A DNA stretch of 64,000 nucleotides, taken from contig PLWX01000105.1 of NCBI GenBank assembly GCA_003151155.1, positions 17,468-81,467 on the forward strand. Direction: 5' to 3'. Every line of letters begins with the position of its first letter. Positions within the stretch are counted from its first letter, which is position 1. Position numbers and translations under genes: made by a program. The notes under the pieces were generated by a model. That model saw only the letters and a list, made by a program, of their open reading frames with translations. It did no database searches and was not told the origin of the DNA. Source of the stretch: Acidobacteriaceae bacterium (GTDB taxonomy: Bacteria > Acidobacteriota > Terriglobia > Terriglobales > Acidobacteriaceae). Below are positions 50,082-60,436 of this stretch, piece by piece.

Positions 50082-50659
50082 AGCTTAACCCCGGACTTCT
50101 GCGCTGTGACGCGAGAAAGTTGATCGAGCAGGGCAAGGTGTCCGCGATGGAGTCGGGAGCGGACGGTGCCAAGTGGAATGGAGAGGATGGCGGCAGCCTC
50201 GGAGTACGACATTTCCTGGAGATCGCAGAGGACCATGACCTCACGATAAGCTTCCGGGACCTGCAGCAGCGCGGCTTGCAGGGCGGCGGCAGACTGGCGG
50301 CGGATGGCGTGGTCGAGAGGAGAGTCGGGCGAAGCAGACTCGGCGATCCGTTCCTCGATGCCGTCGTCTTCGAGTGGGAGATCAGGCGATGTGTCACGAC
50401 GGTTCCGGCGAATGAGGTTGCGGGCGACTCCCATGAGAAAACTGACGAGGGTTCCCTTCTCTGCCGCGTACGCGCTGGGCTTTCGCAGCAGGAAGAGGAA
50501 AGTTTCCTGGGTAATCTCGTCGGCGATTTCGTGTGAGGCTGACATGTGCATGGCAAACCGAAATAAAGGCAGGTGGCATCTGGAGTAGATGGTTTCGAAA
50601 GCACGATGATCGCCGCGAGCCAGCAGCTTGACGAGTTCCTGATCGCTCGACGACTTCAT
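50078..50659 (-). CDS. ECF RNA polymerase sigma factor
   Basis: A 193-aa ECF sigma factor. Region 2 is visible as RAFETIYSRCHLPLFRFAMH and ITQETFLFLLRKPSAYAAEK, with the -10-binding helix before VARNLIRRNRR. Region 4 has VPEAYREVMVLCDLQEMSYS and the helix-turn-helix EAAAILSIPLGTVRSRLHRG. It is the first gene of an operon with its anti-sigma and a secreted protein, so autoregulation is expected. The upstream 126 bases hold no clear sigma-70 promoter. Confidence 0.93.
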   Translation of the reverse strand: MKSSSDQELVKLLARGDHRAFETIYSRCHLPLFRFAMHMSASHEIADEITQETFLFLLRKPSAYAAEKGTLVSFLMGVARNLIRRNRRDTSPDLPLEDDGIEERIAESASPDSPLDHAIRRQSAAALQAALLQVPEAYREVMVLCDLQEMSYSEAAAILSIPLGTVRSRLHRGHLALLDQLSRVTAQKSGVKL

Positions 50660-50767
50660 CTACGCTGGTCCACTCCGAGCCAACTGCTATTTTGAATTGC
50701 CATTTGCGGGGAGAAAAGTTCCCGGAACTTTTCGATCAGACGAAATAGCCGAAAGGAAGAGAGCGGC

Positions 50768-50773
50768 TATACT
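50768..50773 (+). promoter_or_regulatory. -10 of the 50786 gene
   Basis: TATACT lies 12 bases before ATG 50786 with no Shine-Dalgarno sequence between, another leaderless or short-leader candidate. Confidence 0.4.
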
Positions 50774-50785
50774 GCTTGCCATCCT

Positions 50786-51247
50786 ATGATTTATCGCGTG
50801 CCAGAAGGATGGGTAGAGCGCCGTCGCAGCACTGCGCGCGTGATGGCGCCCCTCATCGCGCTACTGGGAATGGGAATTCTAGCACTCGGCTTGGCACCTC
50901 GTGTTCACTGGATGGATGCGAATGAACGTCGTGCCGGATTGATCGTAATGGGCGTGGTCATGCTTGGGTTGGCGCTGGGAACACTGGCGGGGCAATTCAG
51001 TTTTCGCACCAAGATGCGGCGCTGGGAATCGTTCAGTATTGAGCTCACCCCGGAAGAACTCGTACGGCAGATGGATGGACAAGAGACACGTATTCAGCGA
51101 GCCAACGTGAAGTCGATCCGTGAGTACCCGCAGCGAGGTTTCGTCGTCATCGACAACTTGGGATGGCGAATCTTTGTGCCGAAGATCATCGCCAACTATT
51201 CGGAGTTCCGGTCGGAAATTCTCGCGTGGGGAAGCAAAGCACAATAG
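50786..51247 (+). CDS. Small membrane protein of unknown function
   Basis: A 153-aa protein with two transmembrane spans (about 20-38 and 51-70), followed by a PH-like beta domain: RWESFSIELTPEELVRQMDG, RANVKSIREYPQRGFVVIDN and WRIFVPKIIANYSEF. This layout matches YcxB-like or DUF-type PH-membrane proteins, but no family is certain. It converges on the thioredoxin-like gene, six bases away. Confidence 0.7.
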   Translation: MIYRVPEGWVERRRSTARVMAPLIALLGMGILALGLAPRVHWMDANERRAGLIVMGVVMLGLALGTLAGQFSFRTKMRRWESFSIELTPEELVRQMDGQETRIQRANVKSIREYPQRGFVVIDNLGWRIFVPKIIANYSEFRSEILAWGSKAQ

Positions 51248-51253
51248 TCGGGA

Positions 51254-51718
51254 TTAATTCTTCGGTGCCCACTGCTGCAAGAACTTGAGGATATCGCTGG
51301 CGGGCAGACGTCGTGTTGGCGAAATTTCGCCGTGTTGCGTACTGTAGAGGACGACGCCCGAACGATCGACCACGGCAATTGACGGCACGCCGCGGTTCAG
51401 CGGAATTTGGTATTGTTCCGCGACATCCACGTTCTTATCTCCCTGCCCGATATCGACGTGAACCACAATGAAGTTCTTATCGAGCGTCGGCTGGATATCA
51501 GCTTGATGAAACCGTTTGTCGAGTACGTGACAGTCGTAGCACCAGTCTGCGCCAAACACTAACAACACGCGTTTGTGTTCTGTGTTCGCCTTAGTGAGGG
51601 CGTTGCTGATGTCTTTTTTAGCATCTGCATTCGCAGGGTAGATGGAGGTGTCGAGGAGTTGCCCGAACGCGGCAGAGGCGAACAACGCGAGAACGAGAAG
51701 GAGACAATATCTACGCAT
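51254..51718 (-). CDS. Secreted thioredoxin-like protein
   Basis: A 154-aa protein with a signal peptide (YCLLLVLALFASAAFG) and a thioredoxin fold. The redox motif is W-C60-YDC63 in LLVFGADWCYDCHVLDKRF, and the cis-Pro loop is RGVPSIAVVDRSG. It likely acts in periplasmic disulfide or reductant transfer. ATG 51718 begins the signal peptide. The 18 extra residues back to 51772 are not part of it. Confidence 0.87.
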   Translation of the reverse strand: MRRYCLLLVLALFASAAFGQLLDTSIYPANADAKKDISNALTKANTEHKRVLLVFGADWCYDCHVLDKRFHQADIQPTLDKNFIVVHVDIGQGDKNVDVAEQYQIPLNRGVPSIAVVDRSGVVLYSTQHGEISPTRRLPASDILKFLQQWAPKN

Positions 51719-51780
51719 ACAGAGGTTAAGAATGGGATGCGATTTGGGCTCGCTTTGTCGCGAGCAGATCACACCCAGGT

Positions 51781-52622
51781 TTAATTTGGCTTTACTGGTT
51801 CCGTGGCGACCGCCTCGTGCACCCGCAACAGTTGCTGCAGGACTTCCCTCAGGTTTTTCAGGTGCAGCGCGTTAGCCCCGTCGGACTTGGCGTGTTTAGG
51901 ATCATCATGCACTTCCATAAAGATTCCGTCGATGCCGGCAGCAACGGCAGCACGCGACAGTACCGGGATAAATTCGGGCTGTCCTCCGGAGATCGCATGG
52001 CCGTCCTTCCCAGCAGAGGGCAATTGCACCGAGTGGGTCGCATCGAAGACTACTGGCGCGAAGCCTCGCAGAATCGGCAAAGAACGCATATCGACCACGA
52101 GATTGTTGTACCCGAACGACGAACCGCGCTCGGTCAGAAAAACTCGGTCGTTCCCGGATTCGCGAATCTTGGTGACGGCATGCTGCATGTCGGCGGGCGC
52201 GACAAACTGCCCCTTTTTCACGTTGACGGCTTTGCCGGTTTTCGCAGCTGCAATCAGCAGATCAGTCTGACGACAAAGGAAAGCAGGAATTTGCAGTACA
52301 TCGACGATGTCGCCTGCCGCGGTTGCCTGTTCCGCATCGTGTACGTCGGTCAATACTGGGACATTTACCGTGTCGGCGATCTTTGCGAGGATGCGCAGAC
52401 CTTCCTGTAACCCGGGTCCGCGAAAACTCTGCAGCGAAGTGCGGTTAGCTTTGTCATAGGAAGCTTTGAAGATGTAGGGAATCTTCATCGCCTTGCACAC
52501 GCCGGAGATGGCCTCTGCCATCTTAAGTGCGTGCTCTTCACTCTCAATCACGCAAGGACCCGCGATCACGAAGAGCTTGGGACCGCCGATCTCAACGCCT
52601 TTGACTTTGAAAGAACGGCTCA

Positions 52623-52623
<1 letters not shown>
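51781..52623 (-). CDS. kdsA: KDO-8-phosphate synthase
   Basis: KdsA joins phosphoenolpyruvate to arabinose 5-phosphate for LPS inner-core KDO. The 280-aa TIM-barrel protein has IAGPCVIESEEHALKMAEAI, KASYDKANRTSLQSFRGPGL, LTDVHDAEQA and FMEVHDDPKHAKSDGANAL. C24 in GPCV marks the metal-dependent class. GTG 52623 shares TAGTG with the pyrG stop. pyrG supplies the CTP used to activate KDO, a usual gene pair. Confidence 0.97.
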
Positions 52624-54359
<1,736 letters not shown>

Positions 54360-54489
54360 TTATGAGCTACGAGGGCGGGTCGGAGCAAGAGGGCTGCGGG
54401 ATGATTTTTTAGCGGACTGAAGGCGGCATTCTGCCGGAATTGTGTATCTGACGAGTACCAAGCCAGAATTTTCCGTCCCGGAGGGGCCC

Positions 54490-54999
54490 TTGAATCATTC
54501 TAAATACGGAATCGCAGCCGTGATGCTGCTCCTCTGCACTTTCACGCTCTCAAACGTCGCGAGCGCCCAGAAAGACAGTTCGCAGGACGAGGCGGCGATT
54601 CACGATTACGTTCTCACGATGGCTAAGGTGCAAACCTACGCCGCTGCCTTAAGGGACTACGAGGCAGGTGGGCAGAAGAACGAGGCCATTGCCAACGAAT
54701 GTAAGGGGAAGATCGATGACGACAACCTGTCACTAATAGCGAAAGAGAAAATTATCGAGAGCAGTTGCCCACAGATGAATGCCTGGATCAAGCAGCATGG
54801 TATGGCTACGCACGATTTCCTTTTCATTCCCATGGGGTTGATCACTGCCGGGTTTGCGCAGGCTGCGGTTGAGCAGGGCGGAAAGCCGCCTGCGTTCGTC
54901 AATCCGGTGAACTTGCAGTTCGTAAAAGAACATAAAGCAGAACTAGAGAAGATGAATCTTGGCACGGGGAAGGATAAAGAGAGTTCCAGCGATCAGTAG
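54490..54999 (+). CDS. Secreted hypothetical protein
   Basis: A 169-aa protein with a signal peptide (YGIAAVMLLLCTFTLSNVAS) and a helical body: DEAAIHDYVLTMAKVQTYAA, then NAWIKQHGMATHDFLFIPMG and VNPVNLQFVKEHKAELEKMN. No family recognised; it resembles small periplasmic helical bundles. TTG 54490 has GGAGG five bases upstream and is preferred to the ATG at 54442, which has none. It ends in an intrinsic terminator. Confidence 0.75.
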   Translation: MNHSKYGIAAVMLLLCTFTLSNVASAQKDSSQDEAAIHDYVLTMAKVQTYAAALRDYEAGGQKNEAIANECKGKIDDDNLSLIAKEKIIESSCPQMNAWIKQHGMATHDFLFIPMGLITAGFAQAAVEQGGKPPAFVNPVNLQFVKEHKAELEKMNLGTGKDKESSSDQ

Positions 55000-55016
55000 A
55001 GAAGCTGTTACTCGCG

Positions 55017-55041
55017 AAAGCCCCGTTGCGACGGGGCTTTT
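55017..55041 (+). terminator. Terminator after the 54490 gene
   Basis: AAAGCCCCGT (55017-55026) and ACGGGGCTTT (55031-55040), 10-bp stem, TGCG loop, followed by T and TGCTT. Confidence 0.85.
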
Positions 55042-55128
55042 GCTTGGGACGAAAACTGAATCTGAGCCCGGTTCCCAACATCCAAACCACCAGTTTTCTC
55101 AGCTTTCACTTCATCGGACGGCGCCGCT

Positions 55129-56075
55129 ATGAGCAGTCGCGACGAGACCATCACTCTTTCGGAGATTACTGCAGCACGCGGAAATCGTGAGCCTTCGCGG
55201 GTCGCCCTGGGCTTTGCGTTTCTCTCGACGTGGATCGTATGGGGATCGACCTACCTCGCCATACGATTTGCGGTGGAGACCATTCCGCCGTTCGTAACCG
55301 CTGGAGTGCGGCACTTCACGGCTGGATCCATTCTTTTTGCGTACAGCTACTTGCGAGGATTCGTCCAAAGCCGCGGCATTGGCTGGGAGCATTGATCGTC
55401 GGAGCATTCTATTTCCTCGGCGGACATGGCCTGCTGCACTGGGCCGAGCGATTAGTGTCATCAGGGTTGTCGGCGGTACTGATGGCGACCGAGCCGATGA
55501 TCATATCGACTATCCTCATTTTCATGGGCAAGGAGCGCTTCAGCTTCTGGACACTGCTTGGGATGGCGTGCGGAATCGGGGGCGTGATCTTCCTGATGGG
55601 CGGCCAAGGGCTGACAGAGCACAGCCACCTGCTCGGCGTTGGCGCGCTGATTGCCAGTTCGATTTCGTGGTCGGTGGGAGTCTGCTATTTCCCCCGCGCA
55701 GGACTGCCGGAAGACCCGTTCGCAAGCGCGGCTATGACCATGCTCTGTGGATCCGCACTACTGCTGACCACCGCCGGATTAACCGGAGAGTTCGCTCCGG
55801 CGCAGTTGAACCACATTGCGCTGCGCTCGGTGCTGGGCTTGCTGTTCCTGATCATCTTTGGATCGGTGATAGCCTTCTCGGCGTATGTCTGGCTGCTTGG
55901 CCATGTATCGCCTACGATGGTGGCAACTCACACTTTCGTCAACCCAGTGGTAGCCGTGCTACTCGGATGGGGACTGGCGGGTGAGGCTTTGAGCGCCAGG
56001 CTGGTAGTGGCGATGCTGGCAATTCTTGGTTCGATTGCATTCATACGACTGGGGACGAGAAAGCCCGCACACTGA
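55129..56075 (+). pseudogene. EamA/DMT-family transporter, frameshifted
   Basis: The first frame from ATG 55129 gives a normal EamA N-terminus: FAFLSTWIVWGSTYLAIRFA and ETIPPFVTAGVRHFTAGSIL, then YSYLRG. It stops at TGA 55393-55395. The rest, RPKPRHWLGALIVGAFYFLG, GLSAVLMATEPMIISTILIF and the second EamA repeat to SIAFIRLGTRKPAH, reads in another frame up to 56075. One base is missing at about 55355-55375. The restored protein would have about 315 aa and ten membrane spans. Drug/metabolite exporter family; substrate unknown. Confidence 0.85.
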
Positions 56076-56087
56076 GTTGCGGGCTTT
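56058..56087. terminator. Bidirectional terminator, EamA and NmrA genes
   Basis: GAAAGCCCGCA (56058-56068) and TGCGGGCTTTC (56077-56087) form an 11-bp stem with an 8-base loop. The loop contains the EamA stop codon, so the stem overlaps the end of that gene. It lies 11 bases from the stop of the opposing NmrA gene. Confidence 0.8.
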
Positions 56088-56098
56088 CGAGCGCTGCA

Positions 56099-57049
56099 TC
56101 AATCAAACTTCAAGTGCGACTTGTTCTCTGCAAGCCAGGTGCGAAGGTCCTGCAACTTCGGGTGCAACGAACGAGAGAGCTGAACGGGACGGGCGGCTGC
56201 GAAGTCCTTCTCCTGTTCAGCGAAAAATTGGAACATGTTTCCGAGATCTTCCGCTCCAGGAAAACCAAGTCCGCGATAAACATCGGAGGGGACGGCCTGG
56301 TAGGCGACGGATTCCTTCAGGGCTTCGGTGAAGCGCGATGCGATTTCCTGGCCGGTAAGAAATTCTCCGACGATGCCGACGCGCTTGCCTACAAATTCAT
56401 TTCCGCGACGGAAGATGCCGAAGGCGCAGCGGCCGATGTCCTCGGCGGTGATTCCGCCAAGCGGTGCATCGGCCATGGGAAGGCTGAGGGTGAGTTTGCC
56501 ATCCACCCCACGCTTGGGGCCCATGCCGAAATGAATGAAGTTGTCCCAGTAAAACGAAGTAAGAAGATATGTGGTCGGAACCCCAAGGTCGCTGAAAACG
56601 TGGTCGACATCTGCCTTGGAATCGAGATGAGGGACCTTATAGCGGCCCATCAGCGTAGGCATGCGCGTGTCGTTGAGTGGATACGCTTTGCGCGTATCTT
56701 CGAGGGTAGACCAGATCGCATGCTTTACGCCGGTGGCAGCGGCGGCTTGCGCGATGGCGGTGCCCTGTGCGGTCTCACGCTCCGGGGAGAAGTGGTTCCA
56801 GAAAAAGGTCACGCCAAACACGCCGTGAGCACCTTCGAAGGCATGCTTCAGGCTCTCGACGTCGTCAACATCGGCGTGGAGAACCTCTGCACCGGCTTGT
56901 TGAAGCTCCTGCGCTTTCGGAGACTTGGTGTCGCGAGTCAGCGCGCGCACACGAAATTCGCCGGACTTGTCGGCCAAAATCGCGCGTACCAGGCCGCCTC
57001 CCTGCGATCCGGTGGCACCTACGACCGCGATCGTCTTCCTATCGCTCAT
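56099..57049 (-). CDS. NmrA-like NAD(P)-binding protein
   Basis: A 316-aa atypical short-chain dehydrogenase of the NmrA/HSCARG type. The cofactor loop is VVGATGSQGGGLVRAILAD, followed by VRALTRDTKSPKAQELQQAG and GVTFFWNHFSPERETAQGTA, and SSGxxxYxxxK is not present in usual form. Such proteins often sense NADPH rather than catalyse. GAGAGGTGAG lies before the ATG. It is separate from the SDR cluster upstream by 70 bases. Confidence 0.88.
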   Translation of the reverse strand: MSDRKTIAVVGATGSQGGGLVRAILADKSGEFRVRALTRDTKSPKAQELQQAGAEVLHADVDDVESLKHAFEGAHGVFGVTFFWNHFSPERETAQGTAIAQAAAATGVKHAIWSTLEDTRKAYPLNDTRMPTLMGRYKVPHLDSKADVDHVFSDLGVPTTYLLTSFYWDNFIHFGMGPKRGVDGKLTLSLPMADAPLGGITAEDIGRCAFGIFRRGNEFVGKRVGIVGEFLTGQEIASRFTEALKESVAYQAVPSDVYRGLGFPGAEDLGNMFQFFAEQEKDFAAARPVQLSRSLHPKLQDLRTWLAENKSHLKFD

Positions 57050-57120
57050 ATCTCACCTCTCAGGACTTAGTTGGGAACCGGAGCAGTGTAGCGTAAGGAT
57101 CAGAGACACCGCGCGGTTGT

Positions 57121-57963
57121 TTATACCGAAGTCCAGCCGCCATCCACTATGATCGCCTGTCCCGTGACATACGAAGATGCATCGGAAGCCAGGAACAGCA
57201 ACGCGCCGACCAGCTCTTGCGGGCGCCCAATGCGATTGAGAGAGGTAAAACCCTTCAATTTATCGATGAAGGGGTCGCCAGAGGCTACAGCATTGGGAGT
57301 GGCATCTTCGGTATTCGAGAAAGGGCCTGGAACGATTGCATTAGAACGAATATTGAATGGTCCCCAGAACGAAGCTACATAACGCGTGAACGCAAGCATC
57401 GCGGCTTTTGACGCGGAGTAACCGGGAGGATTCATGAAACTGGTGCCCGCGTAGAGGCCGGGTCGCGGGGCTACAAGACCGTACATGGTTGCGACGTTGA
57501 TGATGCTGCCGTGATGACGCTCCTTCATCGTCGTACCGATCTTCTGAATGACCATCGCCGGCCAGTAGACACCGCCCGCGAGATTCCGCTCCCATTGTTC
57601 GATAGGGGCTTTTTCGAGGGTGCCTTCCGGAATGTTGAATCCAGTTGCAGGACCCAACTCGTGAGCGTTGTTGATGATGACATCGACCGAGTGCCCGGCC
57701 GCAACCTCTTCCAGTCTTTCGGCGAAGGCCTTAAAGTCGTACATATCGACTTGTACGGCGTGAATGCGGTCGGCCCCGAACTTGGCTTTCCACTGTTCTG
57801 CTTCTTTCAGCAGTCTTTCAGAGCGTCCGACGGCGATTACAGAAGCTCCATTCTCGAGCAAGGCTCGGGTGAACATCCGGCCAAGAAAACCGGAGGCCCC
57901 AGTAAGAAAGGCAGTCTTGCCCTCGAGCGTAAAGAGCGAGGAAGCTTTCAGATCTACCAGCAA
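57121..57963 (-). CDS. Short-chain dehydrogenase C
   Basis: A 280-aa SDR. Cofactor motif TGASGFLGRMFTRALLENGA (TGxxGxLG form), INNAHELGPATG (NNA motif) and the active pair YSASK in MNPPGYSASKAAMLA. The usual catalytic Ser position reads Ala-Thr (INVATMYG), and a longer loop separates it from the Tyr. The start is uncertain: a TTG at 57963 overlaps the end of SDR B by ten bases, which would couple translation. Third and last gene of a run of three SDRs, which are too different to be recent copies. Confidence 0.85.
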   Translation of the reverse strand: MLVDLKASSLFTLEGKTAFLTGASGFLGRMFTRALLENGASVIAVGRSERLLKEAEQWKAKFGADRIHAVQVDMYDFKAFAERLEEVAAGHSVDVIINNAHELGPATGFNIPEGTLEKAPIEQWERNLAGGVYWPAMVIQKIGTTMKERHHGSIINVATMYGLVAPRPGLYAGTSFMNPPGYSASKAAMLAFTRYVASFWGPFNIRSNAIVPGPFSNTEDATPNAVASGDPFIDKLKGFTSLNRIGRPQELVGALLFLASDASSYVTGQAIIVDGGWTSV

Positions 57964-58784
57964 GTGCGTCCTCCGTCGACGATAAGATTGGCACCCGTCA
58001 TGTACGAAGACGCATCGGAACACAGAAACAGGATAGCGCCCTGATATTCATCGAACCTTGCCATGCGTCCCATGGGAATGAGCTGGTGCAGTTTTTTTAG
58101 GAAGGCTTCGGGTTGCTGATTGAACACGCCACCGGGCGAGATAGCGTTCACGCGCACACCCTGATCCGCCCAGTACGTCGCGAGGTAATGGGTGAGACCG
58201 ATCAGTCCACTCTTCACGATGGAGTACGTGACGGGCTTCACCGGCTGCTGACCTTCGGCCAACCCTTCCTGCCGGTAGAGTCGCTGGTCCGGTGCGATAA
58301 CGGCGAGGTCGGACGCGATGTTCAGAATCACCCCTTTACCGCGCTTGGCCATTTCCGAACCGAAGGTTCGACTGCAAAGGAACGCGCCCGTCAAACCGAC
58401 ACGGATATCGTCCTCCCATACAGAGACTGGAAAATTCTCGAGGCGAGACCACGGTCGGTCATTCGCAGCTTCCACTTTCGGATTATTCGCTGCGTTGTTG
58501 ATCAGGATATCGACGCGGCCGAACTTCTCGAGCACCACGCTTCGCATTCCTTCCACAGAGGACGGGTCGGTGATGTCCGTGGACAGCCCGATGGCAGGCA
58601 CTTTGTGCTTCTCAGCGATGCGCTCGGCGGCTCGTCCGGGATTCGCTCGTTCGAGATCGAGGAGAACCACGGTCGCGCCTGCGGACGCGAGTGCCTCGGC
58701 ATGCTGCGTTCCCAGCAGGCCCGCGCCTCCGGTGATGACGGCAACTCTCCCCTGGAGGTCGAAAAGATCAAGCGCCTTGGTCAT
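57954..58784 (-). CDS. Short-chain dehydrogenase B
   Basis: A 276-aa SDR with ITGGAGLLGTQHAEALASAG, ILINNAANNPKVEAANDRPW and YSIVK in KPVTYSIVKSGLIGLTHYL. Ser (in NIASDLAVIAPDQRLY) and Tyr are 29 residues apart, a longer spacing than in classical SDRs, seen in sugar-acid and nonulosonate-type members (recall, inference). ATG 58784 shares TAATG with SDR A. It lies in a coupled operon. Confidence 0.9.
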   Translation of the reverse strand: MTKALDLFDLQGRVAVITGGAGLLGTQHAEALASAGATVVLLDLERANPGRAAERIAEKHKVPAIGLSTDITDPSSVEGMRSVVLEKFGRVDILINNAANNPKVEAANDRPWSRLENFPVSVWEDDIRVGLTGAFLCSRTFGSEMAKRGKGVILNIASDLAVIAPDQRLYRQEGLAEGQQPVKPVTYSIVKSGLIGLTHYLATYWADQGVRVNAISPGGVFNQQPEAFLKKLHQLIPMGRMARFDEYQGAILFLCSDASSYMTGANLIVDGGRTCW

Positions 58785-59557
58785 TAGACACTCCTTGTTT
58801 GCCCGCCGTCGGCGAGGTAGCAACTTCCAGTGATGAACGCCGCGCGATCGGAGCAGAGGAAAGCGACGAGCGACGCGATCTCCGCCGGATCGCCAAACCT
58901 GCGCATCGGCACTTGGCTCTCGAGCATTTGCCGCGTCTGCTCCGGAAGCTCACGAGACCGTTTGTCCCATGAACCTCCGGGAAAGAGGATGTTTCCCGGA
59001 GCTACAACGTTAACGCGAATTTTCTGATCAGCCACCACTCGTGACAGGTTTTTCGCATAATTGTTGAGCGCAGCCTTGGCGGCACTGTATGGGAGCGGCG
59101 CGGGAGTGGCTTCCACCGCACAGATTGATGAGATGAAGACGATGGATCCGCTTCCGCCACTCATGGCGGGAATTGCAGATTGTGCGAGCCAGACGCTGGC
59201 GAAGAGATTCTCTGCGAAGATGCGATGCCACTCTCCGCTGCCGATATCCCAACCCGCTGTTCCCTTGCCGGAGCCAACGTTGGCAATCAGCAGGTGCAGC
59301 GATCCCCAGCGCGCCAGGATTGCGTCGATCGCTTGCTTGGCTGTGCCGAGGTCGGTGAAGTCAGCGCGGAACTTGAGCACGCGCTCGTCCCCGTACTCCG
59401 AGACGAGTTCGCCGTAGGCCTTACCGAGAGAAGCTTCATCGCGTCCGGTGAGGCACACACGACAACCTTCCGCCAATAATTCTGCAGCGATGGCGCGACC
59501 GATACCGCGCGAAGATCCGGCCACCAGGGCAACTCGATCCTTCAAAGAGAGATTCAT
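58784..59557 (-). CDS. Short-chain dehydrogenase A
   Basis: A 257-aa classical SDR: cofactor loop VALVAGSSRGIGRAIAAELL, LIANVGSGKGTAGWD (NVG in place of NAG), catalytic Ser in FISSICAVEATPAPLP and YSAAK. The C-terminus is GDPAEIASLVAFLCSDRAAF, usual for the family. It resembles the 3-oxoacyl/glucose dehydrogenase group, so the substrate is open. The ATG sits one base after the isomerase stop. Confidence 0.9.
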   Translation of the reverse strand: MNLSLKDRVALVAGSSRGIGRAIAAELLAEGCRVCLTGRDEASLGKAYGELVSEYGDERVLKFRADFTDLGTAKQAIDAILARWGSLHLLIANVGSGKGTAGWDIGSGEWHRIFAENLFASVWLAQSAIPAMSGGSGSIVFISSICAVEATPAPLPYSAAKAALNNYAKNLSRVVADQKIRVNVVAPGNILFPGGSWDKRSRELPEQTRQMLESQVPMRRFGDPAEIASLVAFLCSDRAAFITGSCYLADGGQTRSV

Positions 59558-59558
59558 G

Positions 59559-60389
59559 TTAGTCGATATGCAAAAGCTTCTTCGTGTAAGCCAGATTCTG
59601 CTTCGCCCACGCCACTTCTTCGCCTGCAGTGCCGCGCGCGACCTGCAGGGTGAAATCGCCCTTGTACTGAGCTTCACGCACGCATTCGGCGAGCCCTGTG
59701 AGTTCCGCAGCGCCGGTGCCCAGCGGAACCGTACTTGCCCCGCGCTTGCGATCCTTGATGTGAATGCTGCCGACGGCTTTGCCATAGGCCGCAAATTCTT
59801 CTTTCACCGCGTAGCCCAACGATGCACTGTTGCCGGAATCGTAGTTCACTTTCAGCATGGGGTCGGGAATGCGCTGGAGGAATGCGGCGAAAGCTTGGGC
59901 CGAGAGCGAGGCTTCGAGATGAAGCTCGATGCCGCTTTTTCGCGCAAAGGGCAACGCGACGCGCAATACTTTCACGACGGCTTCCATCTCATCTTCCGTG
60001 TTCATCGCGGAGGCGTCGACAAAGGGCAGGACGATGCGATTCATGCCAAGTTGCTGAGCGGCATCGATCAACTGAAACAGGCGATCTAGGCGGGCGGAAC
60101 ATTCTTCGGTGGTACATCGCAGGAGCGGATAATCCATGAAGTAATCGGCGCACATGGAGCGGAGTTCCACGCCCGTCCCCTGCTTGAGTTCCAGCATGGC
60201 CGAAACGCCGTTCGGCTCGAGAATCGGATTGGCGCCGAGACCGTAGGCGTCGTAGATCCATTCGATGTAATCGAGCCCCGCCGCTTTTGCGAGACCGAAC
60301 TCATCGCGCCACCTCTCGCGAGGGAACGACTGCAACCTTCCGTCCTCGGGCGGCACAAGTCTTCCCTGCATGCTCCCAAACTTCGCCAT
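59559..60389 (-). CDS. Sugar phosphate isomerase/epimerase-like protein
   Basis: A 276-aa TIM-barrel protein of the xylose isomerase-like/AP endonuclease 2 superfamily. It starts AKFGSMQGRLVPPEDGRLQS, then GLDYIEWIYDAYG, RIVLPFVDASAMNTEDE, IELHLEASLSAQAF (metal-binding Glu), LKVNYDSGNSASLG (Asp/Asn) and GSIHIKDRKRGASTVPLGTG (His/Asp). These give the usual metal ligand order E-D-H-(D)-E. It may isomerise or epimerise a keto sugar or sugar acid for the three SDRs. ATG 60389 has GAGG seven bases before it. Confidence 0.85.
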   Translation of the reverse strand: MAKFGSMQGRLVPPEDGRLQSFPRERWRDEFGLAKAAGLDYIEWIYDAYGLGANPILEPNGVSAMLELKQGTGVELRSMCADYFMDYPLLRCTTEECSARLDRLFQLIDAAQQLGMNRIVLPFVDASAMNTEDEMEAVVKVLRVALPFARKSGIELHLEASLSAQAFAAFLQRIPDPMLKVNYDSGNSASLGYAVKEEFAAYGKAVGSIHIKDRKRGASTVPLGTGAAELTGLAECVREAQYKGDFTLQVARGTAGEEVAWAKQNLAYTKKLLHID

Positions 60390-60436
60390 CGTGGTGCCTC
60401 GCTTCGTGGATGCCTGCAATTGTACCCGTTCGACTC

